Assembly (NCBI RefSeq): GCF_029167205.1
Contig: NZ_JARFPL010000002.1
Coordinates: forward strand, 1 to 64,000
Reading direction: 5' to 3'
DNA length: 64,000 nucleotides
DNA from: Methanocrinis alkalitolerans
Lineage (GTDB): Archaea; Halobacteriota; Methanosarcinia; Methanotrichales; Methanotrichaceae
This document shows positions 49,764 through 58,500 of this stretch, piece after piece. Position 1 is the stretch's first letter, and each line of letters starts with the position of its first letter. Made by a program: the position numbers and the translations under genes. The notes beneath the pieces are model-generated. The model was not told where the DNA came from and did not search any database. It worked only from the letters and a program-made list of their open reading frames with translations.

Positions 49764-52406
49764 TCAAGAGGTCGGAAGGGTGAAGAGGACGGTCGTACCT
49801 TTCCCCTCCCCCGGCTCCGCCCAGATCTTCCCTCCATGGACCTCTATGATCCTCCTGACTATAGCAAGTCCGACGCCGCTGCCCTCTGACTCTGGGTCGA
49901 GCTTGTAGAATAGGTCGAAGATCTTCTCCCGCTGATCGCTCTCTATCCCGATACCGTTGTCCCGGACGAAGAAGACCGGCCCCACCCCCTCCTTCCGCCA
50001 TCCTATCTCGATCTCGGGATGGGGCTCGACCCCCATGTACTTGATGCTGTTCTCGACGAGGTTGGTAAGAGCCTCCTCCATCCTCAACCTGTCACCCCGA
50101 ATGGCAGGCCAGCTCTCCGGGAGGACGACCTTGATAAGCCTTGCTTTTATCTTATCGGATAGAGCTTCTAGAACCTCATGGACGACCTCTCCGAAGGAGA
50201 CCTCCTCCGGCGGGTTCACCACCCTGCCGATCCGGGAGAGCTCCAGGGTGTCTTTGAGGAGGTGGTCCATCTTGACAGCAGCATCCTCTATCATCCCAAG
50301 GTCGGTCTCGATATTATCAAGATCGCCATCGGATATGTCCTCCCTGAGGAAGCCGGCGAACCCCTGGATGGTGACCAGGGGAGATCGAAGGTCGTGGGAG
50401 ACGGTGTAGACGAACCGCTCCATCTCGGCGTTCTTCGCCTCCACCTCGCCGATCCTCTCCTCTAGCTCGTCCTTAGCCCTCTCCAGCTCCCGGCGGGTCC
50501 GGGACCGGATGATCTCCCCGCCGACGATCCCCGCCACCACCTGGAGGGCCGATATCTCGCTATTGGTCCAGACCCTTTCGGAATGGCAGTCGTCGAAGCC
50601 GATGAAGCCCCATAGCTGATCCTCCATGATGATGGGGACGATCAGGATGGAGACGATCCCCTGGGGCTCCAGGTACGCCCTCTCCGGCTCGGGGAGGTCC
50701 TTGACGAGACCTCTGTAAGGTCTCCCCCTCAAGATCGTCTCATAAAAACGAGATGAATCGGGGAGGTATGGGAGGTTCTGAAGGACGGGGTTGTTTATCT
50801 GGGGCTCGATCTCCCCTTTCGTCCACTCGTAACGCTGGCTCATGAGGACCTCCCCATCTTCGGTCCGGTTCTCGAAGATGTAGGCCCGGTCCGCCTCCAC
50901 CGCCTCTCCCAGGAGCTGGAGGGCGTCGATGATGACGCGGTCGATATCGGAGTTGATGAGGAGAGTGTAGGAGGCTATGGCGGCGGCGGAGAGGAGCATA
51001 TCCCTTCTGACGAGTTCCATCTCGGCATCTTTCAGATAGGTGATGTCCCTTGAGATGCCGCATATCCCCACTATATTTCCCTGGTCGTCTCTCAGGGGGA
51101 CCTTGATGGCGTGAAAGGCGGTCGAGATCCCGTCGACGATCTCTCGGGAGACTTCGCCAGCGAAGGGTCTGCCGGAGAGGACCTGGGAGTCTGCCTCGCG
51201 AATTATTGCCGCTGTTTCGGGGCCGAAGAGGATCTCGTCCCCTTTTCCCAGGATCTCCGAGGACGACATCTTAAAGATCTTCTCCATTACGGGATTGACC
51301 TGGACGTACCTGCTCTCCCGGTCTTTGATGAAGATGCAGTCCTGGGCGGTCTCGAAGATCGCCCGAAACCTCTCCTCGGTCTCCAGAAGCCTATGGTTGT
51401 AGATCTCAAGGCGGTCCAGCATCTCGTTGATCGAATCTGCGAGGGTCCCGAGCTCCCCCCGTCTCAACTCAGAAATCCGGCCCTTATCAGGCTCCTCAGA
51501 CATTTTTATCTCATCGACGGAGGTGGTGATGACGGAGAGAGGGGACAGGACGGACCGTTCCAGGAAGATGAGGACCACCCCCCCGAAGACGAAGCTCGCC
51601 AGGACCATCGCCATTAGAAGATAGCCCATGATCTCAGTGCCCCTCTGGTGGATATCCCTCGGAATGTGAGCCTCCAGGAGGATGGACGGAGATCCGCGTA
51701 TATCCTCGATGGTCTTGAAGGCGAGGAGCGTCTCGTCGTCAACCGGCCTGATCAGGACGGGCGAGTCCCGGTATCCGATACCATTGATCTTCGATGGCGC
51801 CTGATGAGGATCGACGGGCACTATCCTCAGGACGCCGTTGATACGACGACCAAGCTCTTCGACCCTGGCCTCGTCGAGGTGGCGACCTACGACGAGGGTG
51901 CCTTCGATGGGGCCTTTCCACTGGCTGTCCAGGATGGGGCGAGAGCTTATCATCATCACCCCGCCGTCAAGGGCGATGATCCCGGCTACATGATCTTCTG
52001 GGTGGGGATGATAAATGAGGTGGTCGCCCTCAGCGAGGTACGGGACGGCCGGATTATGCCAGGTGGCGTAAACCAATTCGCCGGAGCTGTTGTAAAATAG
52101 CATGAAGCTGACGCCCAGGTTGTTGAGGGTTGCTTCGTTCAGGTTAGCCAGGACGTAATCCTCGTTTACGTCTGATACGAACTGGCTGGTTTCATCCCAA
52201 GGGGCCCAGTCGCCGCTGATCCTGCCCAGGGCGGCGAGCTCCTCCTGGAGGGCAAAGGCGATGGTTTCGATCTTTCGGCCTGCGTCTTCCTCCTCCAGCT
52301 CGTCGAGGCTTTTCGTCATGAGCAGGATCATGACGCCGCTGATGATCGCGATCATGACGAAGATTAGAGCGCCGGTGACTAAAAGAGTGCTTTTCCGCAG
52401 AGTCAT
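49764..52406 (-). CDS. filI: FilI-like sensor histidine kinase (CHASE4-HAMP-PAS-GAF-HisKA-HATPase)
   Basis: A membrane sensor kinase (880 aa). TM1 is about residues 7-31. An extracytoplasmic CHASE4 domain follows (about 35-255, with DWAPWDETSQFV), then TM2 (about 257-282), HAMP, a PAS domain (about 345-465) and a GAF domain (about 480-640). The HisKA domain has the phosphorylated His in VSHDLRSPL. The ATPase has the N box NLVENSIKY, G1 DNGIGI and G2 GSGVGLAI. The M. harundinacea counterpart FilI is reported as a carboxyl-acyl homoserine lactone synthase/kinase. It is downstream of the FilR2-like gene by 28 nt. Confidence 0.87.
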   Translation of the reverse strand: MTLRKSTLLVTGALIFVMIAIISGVMILLMTKSLDELEEEDAGRKIETIAFALQEELAALGRISGDWAPWDETSQFVSDVNEDYVLANLNEATLNNLGVSFMLFYNSSGELVYATWHNPAVPYLAEGDHLIYHPHPEDHVAGIIALDGGVMMISSRPILDSQWKGPIEGTLVVGRHLDEARVEELGRRINGVLRIVPVDPHQAPSKINGIGYRDSPVLIRPVDDETLLAFKTIEDIRGSPSILLEAHIPRDIHQRGTEIMGYLLMAMVLASFVFGGVVLIFLERSVLSPLSVITTSVDEIKMSEEPDKGRISELRRGELGTLADSINEMLDRLEIYNHRLLETEERFRAIFETAQDCIFIKDRESRYVQVNPVMEKIFKMSSSEILGKGDEILFGPETAAIIREADSQVLSGRPFAGEVSREIVDGISTAFHAIKVPLRDDQGNIVGICGISRDITYLKDAEMELVRRDMLLSAAAIASYTLLINSDIDRVIIDALQLLGEAVEADRAYIFENRTEDGEVLMSQRYEWTKGEIEPQINNPVLQNLPYLPDSSRFYETILRGRPYRGLVKDLPEPERAYLEPQGIVSILIVPIIMEDQLWGFIGFDDCHSERVWTNSEISALQVVAGIVGGEIIRSRTRRELERAKDELEERIGEVEAKNAEMERFVYTVSHDLRSPLVTIQGFAGFLREDISDGDLDNIETDLGMIEDAAVKMDHLLKDTLELSRIGRVVNPPEEVSFGEVVHEVLEALSDKIKARLIKVVLPESWPAIRGDRLRMEEALTNLVENSIKYMGVEPHPEIEIGWRKEGVGPVFFVRDNGIGIESDQREKIFDLFYKLDPESEGSGVGLAIVRRIIEVHGGKIWAEPGEGKGTTVLFTLPTS

Positions 52407-52434
52407 GACACTTCAGCCTCAGGGTCTTCAGGGT

Positions 52435-52941
52435 TTATCGCTCCTCCACAAGAACATAGCTTCCCTCATCCGTTTCAGGTGGGTCTAGGGCGCCGGTTAC
52501 ATTCGAACCAGTATCTTTTACCTCCTCGACGATCTTCTGCAGCTCTTCCAGTCGGAGGGGCTTTGTCAGGTAGCCGTTGACTTGGTGGCTGCGAGCCTTC
52601 TGCAGATCCTCTTCATTGGTGGAGGTGGTGAGGACGACGACTGGGATCGTCTTCAGCCTCTCGGAGCTCTTCATCTCAGAGAGGACCTGGTGGCCGTCGA
52701 CCTTCGGGAGCCGGAGGTCCAGGATCGCCAGCCTCGGAAGAACGGCCTCCTCGGTCCCACGCCTCCGGAGATAGTCCAGCGCCGCATTCCCGTCCCTCAC
52801 CCAGTCGATCCCGCCGGAGAAGCCGAGCCGCTCAAAGGACCTCATGACTATCATGGCGTGAGCGTTATCGTCCTCTACCAGCAGGATCTGGAAAGACTCT
52901 TCCGCCTTCCCGATCTCCTCAACACCTCGATCTTCCCTCAT
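52435..52941 (-). CDS. filR2: FilR2-like single-domain response regulator
   Basis: A 168-aa CheY/Rcp1-type receiver. It has an acidic pair in LLVEDDNAHAM, the phosphoacceptor Asp in AILDLRLPKVDG, the Thr in VVLTTSTN and the Lys in GYLTKPL. There is no output domain, only short tails of about 15 and 25 residues. The ATG is preceded by GGGGAG. It is the first gene of the minus-strand pair with the kinase, so phosphotransfer between them is very likely. The proposed role is to accept phosphate or relay it to partners including the FilR1-like protein. Confidence 0.87.
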   Translation of the reverse strand: MREDRGVEEIGKAEESFQILLVEDDNAHAMIVMRSFERLGFSGGIDWVRDGNAALDYLRRRGTEEAVLPRLAILDLRLPKVDGHQVLSEMKSSERLKTIPVVVLTTSTNEEDLQKARSHQVNGYLTKPLRLEELQKIVEEVKDTGSNVTGALDPPETDEGSYVLVEER

Positions 52942-53117
52942 CTCTCCCCAACCACCTTCTCCATCAGACCATCTGAGCTCCCTGATGATGGGCGAGATCC
53001 ACGATACCCGTCAGCGATATGAAGATGGCCCTTGAAAAATAACGACGACCGACGGGGATTATCGGCGATTGCTGAGAATAGATCAAGGCCCACCGACTGC
53101 ATAAAGGGGCGATAAGG

Positions 53118-53200
53118 TGCGGGGAACGGGATTCGAACCCGCGAACTCCTGCGAGACGGGATCTTAAGTCCCGCGCCTTTGGCCACTTGGCAACCCCCGC
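53118..53200 (-). tRNA. tRNA-Leu(TAA)
   Basis: An 83-nt class II tRNA. The acceptor GCGGGGG pairs with TCCCCGC (one G-T pair) with discriminator A. The anticodon stem CGGGA/TCCCG holds loop CTTAAGA (anticodon TAA). A long variable arm and T arm around TTCGAAT follow. No intron; CCA is not encoded. Confidence 0.95.
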
Positions 53201-53349
53201 CCGATCTACTGTGCAAAACCGTGATACTTCAAGGCTTTGAACTGGAGCGCACCGACGCATGCGGAGTTGAAGCGCGCAAGATAAATAGTTTCCCGCAAGT
53301 GCAAACCCATCCCGAAACGTCCGGATTTGAGGACGGTGAGGTCCTCGCC

Positions 53350-53619
53350 GTGATCGGCGAGCTCCACGCCTACAAATCCATCCCCGGCACCACCCTCCGA
53401 AGGTACGTCAACCGGGTCCAGAGCTCCATCGATACCGACTGCAGGCCCGCCTTCCTCAAGGGGATGATCGTGGGGACTGCGATCTGGGAGAACCTGGTAG
53501 TCGACCGCGCCGACCTTGAGAGGCGGATCGACGGCGAGATGAAGAGGAGGCTGCGACGGATCATCGAAGACCTCGACCGGTCTGATGCTGATCCGATCCG
53601 AGATCCACAGGTAGGATAG
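53350..53619 (+). CDS. Small hypothetical protein
   Basis: An 89-aa basic protein of unknown family, mostly helical, with a C-terminal run of Arg (EMKRRLRRIIEDLDR). The GTG at 53350 is chosen because GGTGAGG lies 8 nt upstream. The reading frame is open further left but runs into tRNA-Leu, so the longer version is rejected. A TATA-like AGATAAATAG lies at about 53279-53288. Confidence 0.5.
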   Translation: MIGELHAYKSIPGTTLRRYVNRVQSSIDTDCRPAFLKGMIVGTAIWENLVVDRADLERRIDGEMKRRLRRIIEDLDRSDADPIRDPQVG

Positions 53620-53762
53620 AGACGATAGACAGATCTGAGAGAGACAGATCTGAGATCGACCAAATTCGAACCCGGCCGTCCTTCAATCAGCCCTCTTCTT
53701 ATCATATCAACAGCTCTCCCACGCCCAAACCTGTTATACCCCAAAATCCAATTCCGTCCTCC

Positions 53763-54218
53763 ATGGAGAAAGGGATATACACCCTCGTCCTCCGGCTGGA
53801 GTCGGACCGGGTGATAGAGGTCGGCTCCCTGGGCCCGGTCCGTTTCAAGGAGGGGTACTACGCCTACACCGGCTCCGCCCGGGGCGCAGGCGGCCTCGCC
53901 CGGGTCGCCCGCCACATCGCCGTTATGGAGGGGACGAACCCCGCTCGAAGGTGGCACATAGACCGGCTCCTCCCCATCTCGACCCTGGTGGAGGTGGTGG
54001 CCACCGTCACCGGGGATGACCTGGAGTGCGCCATCGCCAGAAAGATCGGCGAACGGCTCCCTTCCGTCGACAATTTCGGCTCTACCGACTGCCACTGCCC
54101 CTCCCACCTCCACTTCTCCTCCGATCGCCAGGAGATCCTGGAGGCGGTGAGGGCCGCCCACCCTCGGCCGTCCTCAGACGAGAAGGAGGTGGCGGAGGAT
54201 GGTAGCAAAGAAGACTAA
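53763..54218 (+). CDS. DUF123 (GIY-YIG-like) domain protein
   Basis: A 151-aa protein of the DUF123 family, related to GIY-YIG nucleases and often found next to or fused with endonuclease III in archaea. The family pattern is visible as GIYTLVLRL at residues 4-12, GYYAYTGSARGAGG at about 31-44, HIDRLL near 66 and the C-terminal FGSTDCHCPSHLHF. The Arg and Tyr of the GIY-YIG core are present. The last 15 codons overlap the 3' end of the convergent DUF401 gene by 45 nt. Confidence 0.87.
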   Translation: MEKGIYTLVLRLESDRVIEVGSLGPVRFKEGYYAYTGSARGAGGLARVARHIAVMEGTNPARRWHIDRLLPISTLVEVVATVTGDDLECAIARKIGERLPSVDNFGSTDCHCPSHLHFSSDRQEILEAVRAAHPRPSSDEKEVAEDGSKED

Positions 54219-55403
54219 GAGGCCGCAGATGGTGAGGGGAAGGGTGTAGCCGATGAGCGCCTCCTTCAGACCTGAACCCGTAGTATCCTTCACCAGCCAG
54301 AAGTAGGGGTCGCTGAAGCTGGAGAATAGATAGGCCCCCGCGGCGATGGAGAAGAGGAGGGTGACGGGCTCCAGGGGGTAGCCGCTCATCATCTCGGCGG
54401 CGATCACCACCGTCACCACCCTCGACCCCTGTGCGAGCTGGATGAGGGACGCCACCAGAAAGGGGAGAACTACTGCCGGAACGAGCTGCCCCAGCCCTGC
54501 ATATAGATCGGGGCCGAGGCCGCTCTCGGCGATGACGTAACCGAAGGCCCCAGCCCCGCATAAATCGAAGATGATGACCCCCGCCCTCCTGGTCGCCGCC
54601 CGGATCATCTCTGCAGCCTCTTTTTTGGCCATAGCCACCGAGAGGAGCGCCCCGGCCAGGAGGGCGACGTCGGGGGACCCAAAGAACCACGGATCGGAAG
54701 AGAAGATGCCGACGACGATCAGAACCAGGGGGAGAGCCAGGGGCGCCCATGAGAGGAGCCTCGGGGGGAGGGGGGCGGTCTGCGCCGGCGCCACCGTCTC
54801 CTCGACGACGGAAAGGCGTTTGAGGTAGAGGAAGGCGAAAACGAGGAGGAGAAGAGAGAGGGGGAGGCCGAACTTCACAGCCTCGAGGGGGTCGACCCCC
54901 AGGGACCCGGTGAGGGTGACCATCACCGGCGACGGGTATACGAGGTTGAAGGATATCAAAGAGAAGAGGGCCACCGAATAGAGGTACCTCCTCGCCGACC
55001 CCCCCTCCGTCCTCCCCATCTCCCTCACCACCGGCTCAAGGATCAGGTAAGATGTCAACGGGCACATCGCCGGGAGCGCCACCAGGTACCCCGACAGGCC
55101 GGAGGCAAAAAGCCCCCCCTTCTGGCCGACGAGCAAAAGAAGGTCTGCGACGATCCTCTCCACCGCCCTGGACCGACGGAGCTGCTCGGCGATCACCGAC
55201 CCGGAGAAGACGATGATCGCCAGGGCCGAGAAGATCCGGGCCAGCCCCGTCGATACCGTGCCCGTCAGCTCCGGACCCATCCCGACGAGGACCCCGAAGA
55301 CGAGAGCCGAGACGACGAGGCTCAGGAAGGGGGAGAGGCCGATCCTGGCCGTCATGATGCCCACCAATAGGATAGCCACCAGGAAGGCAGGGAGGAGGTC
55401 CAT
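54174..55403 (-). CDS. DUF401 family membrane protein (permease-like)
   Basis: A 409-aa polytopic membrane protein with about ten to twelve hydrophobic segments. It matches the DUF401 family, which is distantly related to gluconate/GntP-type symporters. Re-entrant-like loops include GLSGYLVALPAMCPLTSYLI in the first half and AEMMSGYPLEP in the second. The substrate is unknown. It is transcribed alone. Its last 15 codons overlap the DUF123 gene on the other strand, an uncommon tail-to-tail overlap. Confidence 0.8.
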   Translation of the reverse strand: MDLLPAFLVAILLVGIMTARIGLSPFLSLVVSALVFGVLVGMGPELTGTVSTGLARIFSALAIIVFSGSVIAEQLRRSRAVERIVADLLLLVGQKGGLFASGLSGYLVALPAMCPLTSYLILEPVVREMGRTEGGSARRYLYSVALFSLISFNLVYPSPVMVTLTGSLGVDPLEAVKFGLPLSLLLLVFAFLYLKRLSVVEETVAPAQTAPLPPRLLSWAPLALPLVLIVVGIFSSDPWFFGSPDVALLAGALLSVAMAKKEAAEMIRAATRRAGVIIFDLCGAGAFGYVIAESGLGPDLYAGLGQLVPAVVLPFLVASLIQLAQGSRVVTVVIAAEMMSGYPLEPVTLLFSIAAGAYLFSSFSDPYFWLVKDTTGSGLKEALIGYTLPLTICGLLVFFATILRHLLLV

Positions 55404-55596
55404 GGAGGAGGTGTATCACCGTATCCCTATAAAAGGCCCGCCCAGAATTTTTTTATGAGTTAGATAATATGAAATATAACTCATGGTAAATCACGTATTC
55501 TTATATGGTGCCGTACCGCCTGGTGCCGTACCGCTTAATTGTTCCGAAATTCCTTTATAGAAGAAAAACAATAAAACGTCTGCTCAGAGGGAGCTT
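55404..55596. other. Promoter region of the giant surface protein with a short repeat
   Basis: Contains two adjacent 15-bp units TGGTGCCGTACCGCC/T (55506-55535) and AT-rich TATA candidates (around 55445-55505). A Shine-Dalgarno-like GAGGGAG precedes the ATG at 55597. No gene. Confidence 0.5.
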
Positions 55597-58500
55597 ATGA
55601 AGGGTGGATCTTGGACGATACCCCCCAAACGGGGCAGGGCAGCTCATTTCTTCTGTCTAGCCTGCCTCATACTAACTTCGGTATATGCCCCCACCGCATC
55701 CGCCTGGACCTTCCCCTTCTCTATCCCCTTCCTCAACAGCCCCGATGAAGGTCTGAACCTCGATCTGGAGTTGAATCAGATCCTGGTGGAATATGGAGGG
55801 TCTGCCACCTACACCATCCGCCTAAAAAATTTGGGGCAAGAGGGGTTAACCGACTTATCGATAAAAGACAACTTCGGCCAGGTCGGGTTCGTCGCCCGCC
55901 TTCCAGCAGGCGGATCCGCGAAGTTCACAAGAACGACGCCCCCCCTCAAGGCCGCCACCCGCCTTGAGGTGGTGGCCACCTCCAGAGGCGAGGAGGTGGC
56001 CAGGATCGAGGCCTCCGTCCAGGTGGGGATGCCCGCGGAGGTCTTCTCGGTCCCGATTATGGAGTTCGCAAAGCCCCTGGCGTATGGAGACCAAACCCTC
56101 AAGATCACGGCCGCCACCCCCGAGATCGAGCTCGCGGTCGGGGCCGACCCCGCCGCCGTCCGGCCGGGGGAGAAGGCGACGGTGAGGATGACCGTCACCA
56201 ACCGATCTCCAAAGCCCCTGAGAGATGTGGCGATCACAGGTCCCGGCTGGACGGTGGAGGTGGGAGACCTCAACCCCGGTGAGTCAAAGGCCTCCACCAG
56301 AGCCCTGACCGTCGTCGAAGACTTCTCGACGGAGGTCTCGGCCGCCGGGTACACCGACGACGGTGAGAGGGCGGCGGACCGGAAGTCCTTGAAGGTCTCC
56401 ACCGTCAGCCCGGATCTATCGGTGACGGTGGTATCCGGGCCGGAAGCTCCGGGGCAGCCCGCAGCCATCGAGTACAAGTTGAAGAACGAGGGCGAGACGG
56501 ACCTCCACCGGGTGACCCTGAATGACGGCGACGGCGCCACCCTCGCCATCCTCGCAAAGCTCGGTCCGGGAGAGGAGAAGAGCCTGACCACCGCCGCCCA
56601 GAGGACGGAGGCGGGCGGGGCTCTGGAGGTGAAGGCCCTGTCTGCTGAAGGAAGAGAGGTCATAGGAGAGGTCGTCGTCGCGCCCTCCGCCAGCGTGCCC
56701 TCCGCCGGGAGGTCTTCGACGAGATCTCGGACCTCCACCGACCCCTTCGATACCGTGGGCTTCGGAGATGGGCTCAAGTTCCAAGAGATGGACCTGGACC
56801 TGAAATTCGATCAGAGGTTGGATTTCGGCTTTGGAGATCTCTCTGGGCCGCTTCCCACAGGAGGGGATGGGGCGGCGGCGGGACCGTCTGCGGGATCAAA
56901 GGAGACGGATACTAAAGCTGAGACCGGAAAGTCGAAGCTGGTGGTGACTCTCCAGGTCAACAGGAGCCTCGTCCACAAAGGCGAGATGATCGGGTATAGG
57001 TGCACCGCCGTGAACCGGGGAACGGCTCCTTTGACAGATCTGGTCCTCGGTTGCGGCGAAGATAGAGCGACGGCATCGATCCTTGCCCCCGGCGACGGCA
57101 TCCCTCTCGAAGGGGCGATGAGGGCGGAGGGGACGGTGAACCTGACGGCTTTCGCCTCAGCCACAGGGTTTGACGGATCGATCCTCGAGGATGAGGCCAC
57201 CCTCGAGATGGAGGTCGTATCTCCAGACCTGTTGATGGAAGTTCATAATGACCCCGAGGAGATCTGCCGGGGTCAGAGGGTCTCCATCGTCGTCCGGCTT
57301 GAGAACACCGGAGACGATCCCCTCTCAGACCTGAGGGTCTCAGACGACCTGGGAAAGATCGGAAAGGTTCTGCTCCTGGGACCTGGGGAGGAGAGGACCC
57401 TCATGAGAGACTCGGCGATCTATGAGAGCCTCGACGACGAAGTCAGGGTCGATGCCGTCGATTCCACCGGAAGTCGGCTCTATAGGTCAAAGATCCTGAA
57501 CTTCCGTCTTATGGAGCCGAGGATGGACCTCACCGTCGATCCTCAGAGGAGGGCGGCGTATCCGGGTGAGACGGTGGAGGTGGTCTGGACCATAAGGAAC
57601 GTCGGCGAGGTGGATCTCGAAGACGTTACCTTTGTGGGGGAAACAGAGAGCACCTTCAGGCTTCCAGCCGTCGCCGCCGGAGGCAGAACCCAGGTATCCT
57701 CCACCTACTCCGCCGACGAGAGCCGGGAGGTGACGGGCCGGGCCGAAGGAAGGACCCCCGGCGGTGAGACGGTCTCTGCCTCCGCCGCCTTCGAGATCAA
57801 GGTCGTCTCGCCGGGGATCGGCCTCAACGTCAGGCCCTCCGAGGTGGAGGCCCGCCCCCAGGGGCCCTTCAACCTGACGTTCCTCGTCACAAACACCGGA
57901 GACGACCTCCTCAGGGACGTCACCGTCTCGGAGAAGAGCCTGGGCACCCTGGATCAGATCGGAAGGCTCGATCCGGGAGACTTCAGAGTTACAACCCACG
58001 AATTCTTCGCCGAGACGAACACCACCTTCAACCTCCAGGCGGAGGGGACCGACACCATGGGGAAGGGCTGGACCGACTCTCAGATGGTGAGGGTGAAGCT
58101 CGTATCCTCCAAGATCGACCTCTCCGCGTCGTCGGACCCGGCAAAGACCGCCCCCGGCGGAACCGTCAACCTCGTCTTCACCGTCAAGAACCCGGGAGAC
58201 GTCCCCATCTTCAGCACCTTCATCATGGGGAGGACCCTCGGCCACCTGGGGACGATAGACTACATATCGCCGGGGTCCAGCCGGGCCATAGAGAGGGAGA
58301 TAGAGGTATCCCAGGAGTTGGAGGAGGAGATAACCGCCGAGGGATTCACCCGGGACGGGAGCTCGGTGAGGGACAAAGATATCCTCCTGGTGGGGCTGAC
58401 GGTTCCTGACCCTCCAGCCGAAGAGCCCGCCGCCGAGATCGTCTCCAAGGGAGAAGATGATACCGCGGCGAGGGCAGATCCGGCGGCGGGGGTGGCCGGA

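Noticed and set aside
53179..53349. N-terminal extension of the small gene at 53350 into tRNA-Leu
   Set aside because: It would overlap the tRNA gene on the other strand and has no start signal; GGTGAGG points to GTG 53350 instead.
55809..56777. 322-codon minus-strand frame inside the giant surface gene
   Set aside because: Ser/Thr/Pro-rich antisense translation of a repeat gene; no ribosome-binding site or promoter.
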